Positions 1-10,576 of a stretch of DNA of 64,000 nt are shown in pieces. Under the pieces are notes generated by a model. That model worked only from the letters and a program-made list of their open reading frames with translations, made no database searches and had not been told where the DNA came from. A program made the position numbers and the translations under genes. Origin of the DNA: Benincasa hispida (Eukaryota > Streptophyta > Magnoliopsida > Cucurbitales > Cucurbitaceae); contig NC_052351.1 of assembly GCF_009727055.1 (NCBI RefSeq), positions 55,407,544-55,471,543 on the forward strand. The letters run 5' to 3'. How positions within the stretch are numbered: position 1 is the stretch's first letter; each line of letters begins with the position of its first letter.

Positions 1-1508
1 GCAAAGAGAAGAGCTGCATGAGTTGCAGCTCATGCTTGGAGAAGACAAAGGCAAAACAATACTTTATATGTGAGCTGGTTCAAAGATGGATAATGGAAAA
101 ATCTATTTTTCCATTTTGTGTTTTTGTTTTCTTTTCCTTTTTCAATTTTATCTCAAAATAAAAAATTTGATTTAAAAAATCTATTTTGATTTTAAAAAAT
201 AAATTTAATTAATTTCATAAATTAATTATTAAATAAAACTTAATTAATTTAATATCAAATATTAAATTAATTATTAAATAAAATTAATTAAAAATTTTAA
301 TATCAAATATTAAATTAATTTTAACATATATCCATTTTATATATTTAAATCATATTTAAATATATAAATTCTATATTCCGTTTAATTCTAAAATTAAACA
401 TATAATTTATATCTCATATAATTACTAATTCCTTAATTCTAATTTGAATATTTCAAATTAACTTCATCACGCTATTCTATAGCTAGTCCGTTACGAGCTA
501 GTAGGGGACCTTGCGACCTACAGATCATGGCTCCAACGATCCGAGATTAATTGGCTAAACTCATTAAACCAAATTAATCCCATTCGATAACTAATGGGTC
601 ACTTCCACTAAAGCCCATAATTGCACTCCCTCACTGTAGATATATTATGTCCACATGAATTTAACCATAATCAGCAAGTCGACCATCACAGGTTGTACGT
701 AATAACAGCTAGGTCAAATATCTGTTTTACCCCCGAATTACGTCTTATTCCTCAAGTCCCTACTGATCCTTAATGAACAATGGTTTGTATCCAATCACCA
801 AACCAAACTCTCTCAGCCTGTGGAGACTGAGGGCCCCTTGCTCAAGACTTGGATTTAGTACTTTGAGAGAACAACCTTTCTCCTATCCCTAAATCGGGTA
901 GGTATGAACTCTGTCTTGCACCCTATTCCCCACCTATCTATCCGGTTTTAACTCTGAAATGGGAGTCTTATGAGCCGTACTGTTGAGCCAACCCTCAACT
1001 ATGCAAATCTAAGGGCAATCCCGATAAGAACAGGAGTTCATAGTTAGCTCAGATTAAGATCGAGTTACCTAGGTCATCTAGGTGAAATAGTCAGTCTTAA
1101 ACAGTAAACAACGTTATAAACTAAGAGTGACTTATTTCTTGGTCTTGATCTTATGCAAACTCATTGCATAGGATGCCCCCACTCCTCATGTCATAACATG
1201 TACGAATTAGGATCACATCGCATGTAGCACTTTACAATTCTCTGTAACAACTACAGAGTAGGTCGCATCCAATGGTATTACCAGAATAAGGTACCCAACC
1301 TCATTCATGTACCATAGATCATTTTGACTATTTGCTCGAACCCGATCCACTCTTATGTCTCCACATAAAGTTTAAGTACTCGTACAATAGTCATGGGACT
1401 TAGTTTATTAGATTTAGACTTCCATACAATTTATGAGATCAATAACAAGTATATTGATAATAGAAAATGTTTATCATTTTACGAACTGCGAGTTTTTAGG
1501 ACATAAAC
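1..1508 (-). repeat. 3' LTR of element A (cut by window edge)
   Basis: AT-rich LTR on the minus strand. Its right end reads GAGTTTTTAGGACATAAA, the reverse complement of the usual family start TTTATGTCC. It aligns by eye with 7024-7518 and 7519-9006. Compared with the 7519 copy, about 50 bases of its left end lie outside the window. A short hairpin, GAGCTGCA/TGCAGCTC with a 5-base loop, is at 11-31. The LTR holds no gene. Confidence 0.8.
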
Positions 1509-1754
1509 TAGAGCATGGGGAGAATAAAATGTACAAATTTACAAAATGTACAAATGTACATAAACTAGGACATAAACAAATATATACAATGTTTAGTTTA
1601 CATGGAGAGAATAAAATGTATAAATACAATAAACTAGGGCATCACAATACCCATCAATTCTCCCACTTGCCCTAGTGATACAAAACTGGTAGACCTAGTC
1701 CTACTAGGTGACCCTCGAACACTTTAGCTGAGAGGGCCTTCGTAAATGGATCAA
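1509..1754 (-). other. 3' untranslated end and polypurine tract of element A
   Basis: On the minus strand this is the stretch between RNase H and the LTR. The polypurine tract appears on the plus strand as TTCTCCCACTTGCCC at about 1659-1673, which is AAGTGGGAGAA on the element strand. The part next to the LTR contains two related blocks, each with AAACTAG, GAGAATAAAATGTA and ACAAA words (about 1508-1560 and 1600-1640). They look like a small local duplication. Confidence 0.6.
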
Positions 1755-3235
1755 CTAAGTGTTCTTGGGAAGAAATCTAAGTGACAATGATGTCTCCTCT
1801 GTGTACATTCTCCCTGATGAGATGGTACTTCCGTTCGATATGGCTTCATGTTCCTTTGAATTTGCAACTGCTCCACTGTTGTCACAATAGAGAGTGACAG
1901 GTAGGTGCTTGTTAGGAACTACTTCCAGATCTGTCGGAAACTTTCTAAGCCATACTGCTTCTTTTGCTGCTTTGCTTGCAGCTACATACTCAGCTTCCAT
2001 TGTGGAGTCCACAATACAACTCTACTCGATGCTCCTCCACACAACTACTCCTCCGTTAAGAGTGAATACTAACCCAAAAGTTGATTTCCCTAAATCAATA
2101 TCAGTCTGAAAGTCAGAATCAATGTAACCAGTAAGGATCAGATCCTTAGGACCATACACGAGCATTTAATCTCTCGTTCTTCAAAGATACTTGAGAATAT
2201 TTTTAATAGCATTCCAATGGTCATGACCAGGATTGGACTAAAATCTGCTGACAATTCCTACGGCATAGCATATGTCGGGACGAGTATACAACATTACATA
2301 CATCAAACTCCCGACTGCAGATGCATAATGAATTCGATTCATCTCCTCAACCTCTTGAGGTGTCTTAGGACTCTGCTCCTTAGACAAATGAATTCCATGC
2401 CTGAAAGGTAAAGATCCTTTCTTGAAATTTTTATTTTATATCTAGACAACATCTTGTCTATATAAGATGCTTGAGATAATGCCAATATTCTTTCTTGCAA
2501 TTCCGAACTATTTGGATACCAAGAACATACTATGCTTCTCCCAAATCTTTCATTTGGAATTGTGGAGCCAGCCATCTCTTAACGTCAGCTAGATATTTTA
2601 CCTCATTTCTAATGAGTAGAATATCATCAACATACAACACCAGAAAACAACAGTTTTGTTGACGATTTTCTTGTAGACACAGGGTTCATCAATATTTTGT
2701 TCAAAGCCATAAGATTTGATTGCAGCGTCAAATCTCATATTCCAGGATCTAGAAGCTTGTTTTAATCTATAAATGGATCGATTAAGCTTGCAAACTTTTT
2801 GCTCTTGATCCTACTGTATAAAACCTTCTGGTTGAGACATATAGATACTCTCTTCAAGATAACCATTCAGAAAAGTCATCTTGACATCCATTTGTCATAT
2901 TTCATAATCATAAAATATGGCTACGGACAAGAGTATTCTAATAGACTTTATCATGGCAACTAGAGAGAAGTTTTCTTCAAAATCTAACCCCTCTCTTTGG
3001 GTAAACCCTTTTGCCACAAGTCTAGCTTTGTAGGTCTGTACCTTACCAGCTTGGTCTCGTTTTCTTTTGTAGATCCATTTGCAACCGTTAGGTTTTATCC
3101 CTTCTAGTTGATCTACAAGATCTCAAATAGAATTGAAATACATAGATTCCATTTCAAGGTCCATGGCTTTAATCCATTAGTCTTTGTTCACATATTCATT
3201 GCTTGATTAAAAGACAATGGATCCTCTAAACTATC
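1755..3235 (-). pseudogene. Copia reverse transcriptase-RNase H, element A
   Basis: Decayed reverse transcriptase and RNase H. On the minus strand the RT active-site motif YVDD is still readable near 2610-2645 (LYVDDILLI). The RNase H segment near 1755-2012 keeps STMEAEYVAA and LYCDNSGAVANS, which carry the catalytic Glu and Asp of copia RNase H. The final part, DPFTKALSAKVFEGH, is present but in a shifted frame. Stops include a CAA-to-TAA change in the conserved DQW codon run at the RT start and a CAG-to-TAG before the RNase H Glu. Several frames are needed to read the domain, so it is a pseudogene. Confidence 0.85.
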
Positions 3236-3286
3236 ATCTTGTATGATGACTTGAGTTTCAGTTAAACCCATGTACTGGTCAGGCTG

Positions 3287-4306
3287 TTACACAACCCTCC
3301 CACTACGACAAGGCATTCTCAACTCTTGAGAAGGATGTGAAGTATCAGTTTCATCAAAAACTCTTGTTGACGAACCTGCTCTATCAACAACTCTTGTTGA
3401 AGGGCCTGCTCGATCAACAACTCTTGTTGATACATTTTTTGTTTCTTTAGACATTTTTTGGTTCTTTATATAATCTTCCTCTAAAAAGGTTGCATTTATC
3501 GATACAAATACTTTATCTTCCTGAGGATCATAAAAGAGACCACCTTTAGTTTCTTTTGGGTAGCTTACAAATAGGCATACTTTTGAACGGTGTTCCGGCT
3601 TTTTAAGATTCTGCACCAACACATGTGCTGGACAACCTTAAATCCTGAAGTGACGTAAATTTCTTTTACGTCCCATCCAAAGCTCGTAAGGCATTTCAGA
3701 AACGCTTTTTGAGGGAATTATGTTCAAAATATATACCGCAGTCTCAACTGCGTGTCCCCAAAAAGAATTTGGTAACTGAGCAGAACTCATCATGGAATGA
3801 ACCATGTCCAACAAGATTCTCTTTCTCCTCTCTGCTACACCGTTTTGCTGAGGTGTGCCAGGGGCTGTGAGTTGAGACTGAATTCCATGTTCTATCAAAT
3901 AGTTCTAGAATTCTGTGTCCATATGCTCACCACCTCAATTCAATCGAAGTGTTATAATCTTTTTACCTAATTGGTTTTTAACCTCAACCTTATACTCTTT
4001 GAACTTTTCAAAAGTTTCAGACTTTTGGTGCATTAGGTAAACATACCCATACTTGGAATAATCATCTATAAAACTGATGAAATATTCATACACTTCTCTT
4101 GCTCTAACATTTAGAGGCCCACAAAAGTTTGAGTGAATTAGCTCTAGGGGTTTTTTGGCTCTAAAATCTTTTCCAGAAAAAGATCTTTTTTGTCATTTTA
4201 CCCTTAAGATAAGACTCACATGGTGGTAATGAACTGTCTTCCAACTTATTTAGATGACCGTTTTTAACCAACCTCTCAATCCTGTTGAGATTTATGTGAC
4301 CTAGTC
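3287..4306 (-). pseudogene. Copia integrase, element A
   Basis: Integrase core and C-terminal region, in two open pieces (3638-3898 and 3287-3622) plus a disrupted front part. Recognisable copia blocks are APGTPQQNGVAERRKR, SFWGHAVETAVYILN and YPKETKGGLFYDP. Of the DDE catalytic triad the Glu in VAERR survives. The first Asp reads HSNFCGP instead of HSD, and the second reads RLN followed by a stop instead of RSDR, so both Asp codons are GAT-to-AAT. A threefold peptide repeat (STRVVDRAG, STRVVDRAG, STRVFDETD) lies in the linker before RT at about 3330-3450. Inactive. Confidence 0.87.
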
Positions 4307-4675
4307 TCAAGTGCCAAAGAGAGGCATTTGGAGAAATCTTCCTCTTCTTATGAGTCCCAGCAGTTTAAACATCTCTATGTTCAATACTGCTTTGACATCA
4401 GTTGGTTTTAACATGTACAAGTTATTTTCTAATTTTGCAGAGCAAATTTGTTTATTTCCCATTTTGATGAACACTTCACCATTTTCGAAATAAACTTTAT
4501 AATTTTGATCTAGCAAACAGGAGACAGAAATTAGATTCCTTTTCATAGAAGGAATATAATATACATTTTTCAAATAAATGTACTCATCTCCTATAAATAA
4601 CTTCAAATCTCCCACTACTTTGGCTAAAACAATCTCCTCGGTCCCAACCTTAAAGATTGTTTCACCTTTTGTCAA
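4307..4675 (-). pseudogene. Copia protease C-terminus and pre-integrase domain, element A
   Basis: A 122-codon open stretch with the copia blocks IYLKNVYYIPSMKRNLISVS (end of protease) and SAKLENNLYMLKP (start of the GAG-pre-integrase domain). It is separated from the upstream gag-protease piece by a single in-frame TAG at the conserved WRQL position, which reads WR-stop-L. At its 3' end the HHCC-type pre-integrase finger is lost through a frameshift near 4310. The leftward part at 4200-4300 keeps recognisable LGHINLNRIERLVK-type sequence in another frame. Confidence 0.8.
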
Positions 4676-4972
4676 CTATCTCCAGGAACTTGTTTCCTGT
4701 AAGATAGTACATACATGATTAGCGGCACCTGAATCAATTATCCAGATTTTATCGTTTTCCACTAAACATGCTTCAATAACAAGTAAATCATATTTATCTT
4801 GTTGTTCGAATTCAACATTCTCATCTACATAATTCATAATTTCAGATGAGTTGGGAGATAGAGGACAATCCTCTGGTAAAACTCTTTTGGTATAATCAAC
4901 CGCTAGTAATTTGTTTGTTGATTTGATTTTACTGTTATGTACATCGGAAGCGAGTATTACAGAATTCGACAT
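4676..4972 (-). pseudogene. Internally deleted gag fused to protease active site, element A
   Basis: The gag start codon is taken at 4972 because MSNSV matches the MSNS start of gag in element B. After about 45 residues of the gag N-terminus (including VLPEDCPLSPNS) the frame passes directly to acidic linker sequence and the protease motif WIIDSGAANHVC. The gag capsid-like domain (UBN2/Retrotran_gag_2, about 150 residues in element B) and the CCHC zinc knuckle are missing. The joint is still open in one frame. The protease Asp of DSG is intact here, unlike in elements B and D. Confidence 0.75.
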
Positions 4973-7023
4973 GCTGATAAAATTTAAACAAATTCTAATT
5001 AGCAAATTATAATTAAATCCAAAATCAAATTTTAGCAAAAGCAATAATGTACCCATAACCATTATTTATTTGCAACGATATTTTCGTGAGTCAGAATATG
5101 TGCTACCGTAGGGCAGTCTGATACTCCTTCACTAAAACAAACAATTTTGACCAAACACTATCCCCAAAATAATTTTTATTCCTATTGTCTCCGAAATAAC
5201 TCTTATTCCTATAGTCGTTTGGTTATCGTTTTCAGCCAAGATCTTTACTAACAACTTAGTAATTCTTATAAATGTGACCCGCCATTTTCAGATCCTATAG
5301 GATGGTATGAATTTGCCTTCGAAATAGAAGATAACATCCAAGACGAAATTATAAGACCCTATTCATTCTATTGGGTTTTTTCGAATCCTATGTTACAATC
5401 CTCTGTGGGGATAGTCGTCGCTAAATGACTAACAAAGGGCCGCTTAAAACTAACCAGCAGACGCAACATAGGAATCTCACGATTCAGACTAATGGAGGAG
5501 ACCGTAGGATATATTGACACATATCCTTCACCCACTTACTATGAACTACTTCCTCCGTTTACCTTGATATTGACTCATACAAATTACTTTCCGTAGGGAG
5601 GTCACTCCCAGGGTGACACGAAGTGTCATATGAATCTCACGATGTAAACTATATGGAGACCTGGTAGTTGAAATCTATTTATCGTATAATAGACTTATAT
5701 TTGAACAACTTCCTCTTATTCACCAAAATCTAGATTTAAACTAAAAAAATACTCTCCATAGGGAGGTCATTCCCAGGATGACACGAAGTATCACTTAAAT
5801 CTGGATTGTGAACTCTTAGAGACGTGAAAGCTAAAAATAACGTATCGTATATGTTATTAATCTCCCATTGAAGTTTTCTAATAACTTTATCATATAGAAG
5901 TTATTAAACTAGATTTATACTTAGGTTCTTTTCGGCTAATAAAACAACCCTAAGTCTATGTGGTTTATCCAATTATAACTCTTATAATTAGATTTTAACC
6001 TACAATGTCTAGGTGATAAACCATTTTATTACCTTACATCACTCACGTATGCTCATAAAACCGGTTACCAACGCTCAAATTTGGCCATAATCCCCAGGTA
6101 GGAGGTGTTCCATAACCCGTCAACTTAAGTATCCCCAGCCTTAGACAGGATTATATACCGGCTGAGTTTGTAACCTATGTTTTATAAGTTTAACAATTGA
6201 AACAGGTTGTCACCCTATGTGAGCATGTAGCTATTGTTTATGAATTTTAAATGTCTAACCCAATTTTATAACAAATAAAACTTTAGACATACTAAACGTC
6301 CACAACATACATGAGGCATTCAACATTTAATATAACATTTATATTAAATACGAGAAACCCTAACATGCATACTATATATTATAACAATTATAACATACTT
6401 TCAATGCATGTTACATGCTTCCTATGGTGGGATTTTAAATCTAAATGGCATATTAAATGCACATACAAGATTTATTTAATTATAACATACATCAAATGCA
6501 TAAATAATTAAATACAAACTGATATGGTTTTAGTTTTGGCAAAAACAGCTTCTGAACCACTCCAAAACGAACTCGAGTAGCTTGAACCAGACTCGAACCG
6601 TCTGAACCAAACCAGCCAAGAACCATTCGAAGCTGAACCAGACCAGACCACAAGAAAACTAGTCAAACCGGCAGCCCTTGCATATGTTTAACATCTCGCT
6701 AAGTGTCATCGTTTAGCAATGACGACCATCATCTAGCATTTTGCCAAATCGTTTAGTAAATGCTTGATCGTTTACCGCACGAAAAGGTAAACGATCGTTT
6801 AAAGCCATCGCATAGCATTCAACGCATCGCCCAGCTACCGCATAGAGGTAAACGATCATGTAGAGCCATCACATAGCAATTCAATGCATCGTTTAGCTCC
6901 CGACCAAAGATAAACGATCATAGTAAGCGATCGCTTAGGGCTATCGTATAACACTTCATAACTATCGCTTAGTTCTATCGTATTGAACCAAACAATCGCC
7001 TAACACCATCGTCTAGCGCTGCA
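4973..7023 (-). other. Leader (5' untranslated region) of element A
   Basis: About 2 kb between the gag start and the 5' LTR remnant, with no credible ORF. It contains the block shared with elements B, C and D. On the minus strand this includes GGCTGGGGATACTTAAGTTGAC (about 6102-6123) and the repeated CCTCCCTACGGA/ GGTCTCC stretches at 5480-5830. Near the LTR (6690-7015) there is a cluster of CGTTTA/TAAACGAT words. The primer-binding site and the end of the LTR that should adjoin it are missing. Confidence 0.7.
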
Positions 7024-7518
7024 TGTCATCGTTAGGAGTTCATAGTTTGCTCAAGATTAAGATCGTGTTACCTAGGTCATCTAGGTGAAATAATCAGTCT
7101 TAAACAGTAAACAGCGTTATAAAGTAAGAGTGACTTATTTCTTGGTCTTGATCTTATGCAAACTCATTGCATGGGACGCCCTCACTCCTTATGTCATCAC
7201 ATGTACGAATTAGGATCACATCGCATATAGCACTTTACAACTCTTTGTAACAACTACAGAGTAGGTCGCATCCAATGGTGTTAACCGAATAAGGTACCCA
7301 ACCTCATTCGTGTACCATAGATCATTTTGACTATTTACTCGAACCCGATCCACTCTTATGTCTCCACATAAAGTTCAAGTACTCGTACAATAGTCATGGG
7401 TCTTAGTTTATTAGATTTAGACTTTCATACAATTTATGAGATCAATAACAAGTATATTGATAATAGAAAATTTTTATTATTTTATAAACTGCGAGTTTTT
7501 AGGACATAAAACCCAACA
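7024..7518 (-). repeat. Truncated 5' LTR of element A
   Basis: Matches 1032-1508 of the left LTR by eye and ends in the expected CCCAACA terminus at 7512-7518. The portion equivalent to 1-1031, plus the primer-binding site, is deleted. The break joins leader sequence (ATCGTTAG) directly to LTR sequence (GAGTTCATAG) at about 7024. Confidence 0.75.
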
Positions 7519-9006
7519 TCATCACCCTAACTTCACTCCAATCTCTTCAATATATTGCAAACTATCATGCAAAGAGATTTGCTGCATGAGATGCAGCTCA
7601 TGCTTGGAATTAATGAAGGAAGAAGTGGGTTTCTTTGTGAGCTACTTGAAGATGAACATGAAAAATCTATTTTTTCATTTTTGTGTAATTTTCTATTTCC
7701 AAAAACTATTTTTATTTTAAAACCATATTTTATTTCTAAAATCAAAATTTATTAATTTTACAAATTAATTTCATAAATTAATTTTGTAATAAAATTAATA
7801 AATAATTATTTAAACAATTTAAATAATTCTACTTAATTTATTATCCAATATTAAATTAATTTTTATACAAATTCATCTTCATATATTTAAATCATATTTA
7901 AATATATTTTTTCCAATTCCATTTGATTCTAATTTGAACATTTCAAATTAACTTATCACGCTACCCTAGAGCTAATCTATTTTCAAGCTAGTAAGGGGAC
8001 CTCGTGGACCTACAGATCATGGGCTCCAACGATTCGAGATTAATCGGCTAAACTCATTAGACCGATCTAACTCCCATTCGTTAACTAATGGGTCACTCCA
8101 CTAAATCCCATAGTTGAACTCCCTTCACTGTAAATATATTATGTCCAATCAATATAACCATGATTAGTAAGTCAACCCTTCACTGGTTGTTCGTAATAAC
8201 GGCTGGGTCAAATCTTTGTTTTACACCCGAAATTACCTCTTGTTCCTTAAGTCTCCACTGATCCCCTAATGAACAATTGATCCGATCAACAAAACTGAGT
8301 CCCTCTCGGTCCAATGAGTGGGTGGGCCCCTTGTTCAAGATCCAGAATCAACATTTAAGGGAAAAACCTCTCTATTATCCCTAAAGCGGGTAGGAGTGAA
8401 TTCCTCACCCTATGTTCCCAGCTATCTATCCAATTTTACCCCTGAAATGGGAGTCTTATTGAGCCGACGCTGTTAACTCAACCCTCACCTATGAAAATCT
8501 AAGAGTAATCTCGAATAAACAAGAGTTCACAGTTAGCTCAGGATTAAGGTCAAGTTACCTAGGTCATTGCTTTGAAATAGTCAGTTTTAAACAGTAAACA
8601 ACGTTATAAAGTAAGAGTGACTCATTTCGTGGTACGATCTTGTACAAACCCTTTTACACAAGGACATCCCCACTTCTCATGTCCAACATGAACGAATTAG
8701 GATCACTTCGTTTGTAGCACTTTGCAACTCCTTATAACAACTACAGAGTAGGCCGTATCCAATAGAGTTACTAGGATAAGGTACCCAACCTTATTCATAT
8801 ACTACAGATCATTTTGACTATTTACTTGAACATGATCCACCTTTATGTTTCCAAATAAAGTTCAAGTACTCATCCAATAGTCAAGAGACTTTCAGGTTTA
8901 TGGGATTTCTATCAAACAATAGACCTATTCAATAACACCTTTATTGAATTTTCAGAATAAGTTTCATTGTTTACATACCACGAGTTTTAGGACATAAAAC
9001 CCAATA
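7519..9006 (-). repeat. Second minus-strand copia LTR
   Basis: An LTR of the same family as that of element A, carrying the same landmarks: the GCTGCA/TGCAGC hairpin (7581-7597), the CGAGATTAATCGGCTAAACTCATTAG block (about 8035-8062) and the right terminus GGACATAAAACCCAATA. It directly abuts the end of the element A LTR, and no 5-bp duplication can be matched. It may be a solo LTR or the remaining end of another copy. No protein gene. Confidence 0.7.
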
Positions 9007-9022
9007 CAAATAAGAGACCAAC

Positions 9023-9036
9023 TGGCTCTGATACCA
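9023..9036 (-). other. tRNA-Met-type primer-binding site
   Basis: TGGCTCTGATACCA on the plus strand is TGGTATCAGAGCCA on the minus strand, the usual primer-binding site for initiator tRNA-Met in plant copia and LARD elements. It sits two bases from the end of the LTR at 9039-10323, so it belongs to that LTR. Confidence 0.8.
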
Positions 9037-9038
9037 AT

Positions 9039-10323
9039 TGTAGGATCGGTACGGCAACCCTAGAGGGGGGGGGGGGTGAATAGGGTTTGTTAAAATTAAT
9101 TAAAAAATTTTACTAATGTGGGCCCAATTAAACAAATTAACAAACTTTTGTTAATTAGTAATTTAAACAAAAAAATTATGCAAATACGTTTAATTCAAAA
9201 AGATCAATAAATTGGCATAAAAAAATCAAGAACAAGCTATAGAAATTAATTCTATGCAATGAAATATATTAATAAATTAATTACAAAATCAAATAGGAGA
9301 GAGATAGAGAAATTGACACCAAAAATTTTATAGTGGTTTTGCACAACTTGCCTATATCTACTTCCCAAGCTCCTCTTGGCTATGTCACTACAAACTTGAC
9401 TCTTTCCACGGCTCAGAGTCGAACTGCTACAATGTTTTTTTTTTTCTGGGAGCAAGAACGAACCTGATCCTTTCCATGGTTGAGGATCAAACCGTTACAA
9501 CCACTCTTTTTAGGGATCAAGAGCAACACTTACAATGAATTTGAAAATGAAGAACAATATGAGAAGAACTCTCTTGAAGTGTAGATTTCCAAGCTTTTGC
9601 TCACAACAAATCAATCCTGGCAATACATAAGATATTTCTCTCAAGAATTAGATGAAAAGAAGAAAATTGAAACTTAGAGAGAGCAAATAACAATGATGGC
9701 TTTGAGTTATGGAGGATTGAAAAATAATAAAAATTGTTGTTGAAATTTGGAAAAGAAGATGGGTTTAAATGGAGAGGAAAATTTTTTGGAAAGCACATTT
9801 AATTTGGACCATTAGATTTTAGAAAAGAAAAATCAATGGTGGAGATTTTAAACTAAACTTTCCGTTAAACACAAACAAAATATAATATTAAATTCTTTTT
9901 CTTTTGAAATTTATTTTCTTTTTAAAAACCCAACAAAAATTCAAAACATACCATATGTTAAAAACTAGCCATTAGACACAAACATAAAATAATATTAAAT
10001 TTATTTTCTTTTTAAAATCAATCCAAAAATCAAAAGCTCACCATGTATCACTTCTCTATTACTCCCAGTGGCACCTTTCAATTTGTCCACTTTGATGAGA
10101 AAACTTATGCCACATCATCAGCTTGGGATTTTTTTCGTTAAGCTTGTTTCGACCATATCTTCTTCGTTTGAGCTCCGATTTGGGAGATTCAAATTGTGTT
10201 AGAATCATTGTTCTGAGCTCTACGTAATAAACAAAACACTCAGATTGTTAATAAATAAAAGTAAATTTGTTATCATCAAAATATTAATTAATTAAATTGA
10301 GGTTAAGGGCCAAAAAGCTAACA
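9039..10323 (-). mobile_element. LTR of an unassigned (LARD-like) retroelement
   Basis: A 1285-bp repeat with TG/CA ends. The plus strand starts TGTAGGATCGG and ends AAAGCTAACA, and a minus-strand primer-binding site lies just outside its left end. A run of 12 G at 9065-9076 lies in a GAGGGGGG...TGAATAGGG context that I recognise as common in plant LTRs beginning TGTAGGATC. Only about 30 bases of the internal region remain to the left before another LTR interrupts. No ORF of note. Confidence 0.65.
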
Positions 10324-10576
10324 AATTTCACCCTCCGTAGTTGCCTCTCTCTCGAACTGGGCAGCGTATAGCCTTTAGGCGAAGCCTAGCTTGAGAGTTA
10401 TTTCTCAAACCTTAAGGGCATCCATGCCTTAGCTTGACCTTGGTAAAATGCCTCGTTTTTCATGTCAAATTTCCTTATAAAAAGGATTCATCTTGCTACC
10501 AAAATTCACCACACTCTAATCTTCATCTCTCTTCCACCATTCCAAGGTAATTTTCTATTTACCTTATTTTTGTCCA
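10324..10576. other. Gap before the antisense ORF
   Basis: No gene is visible. The CCTTTAGGCGAAGCCTAGCTTGAG stretch and the following T-rich part (10530-10572) lie where a promoter or 5' untranslated region of the rightward ORF would be, but I see no decisive motif. Confidence 0.4.

Larger units (their letters stand above)
1..7518 (-). mobile_element. Ty1/copia LTR retrotransposon A, degenerate
   Basis: A minus-strand element. Reading right to left it has a 5' LTR remnant, a long leader, a gag start fused to protease, pre-integrase, integrase, reverse transcriptase, RNase H, a polypurine tract and a 3' LTR that runs off the left edge. The order protease-integrase-RT-RNase H is the Ty1/copia order. 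Every coding block has stops or frameshifts, so it cannot move by itself. The LTR remnant at the right (7024-7518) matches bases 1032-1508 of the left LTR in the same orientation, which supports pairing them as one element. Confidence 0.85.

Noticed and set aside
9023..9036. tRNA gene fragment
   Set aside because: Only the primer-binding complement of a tRNA 3' end is present, with no cloverleaf. The same applies at 33683 and 14668.
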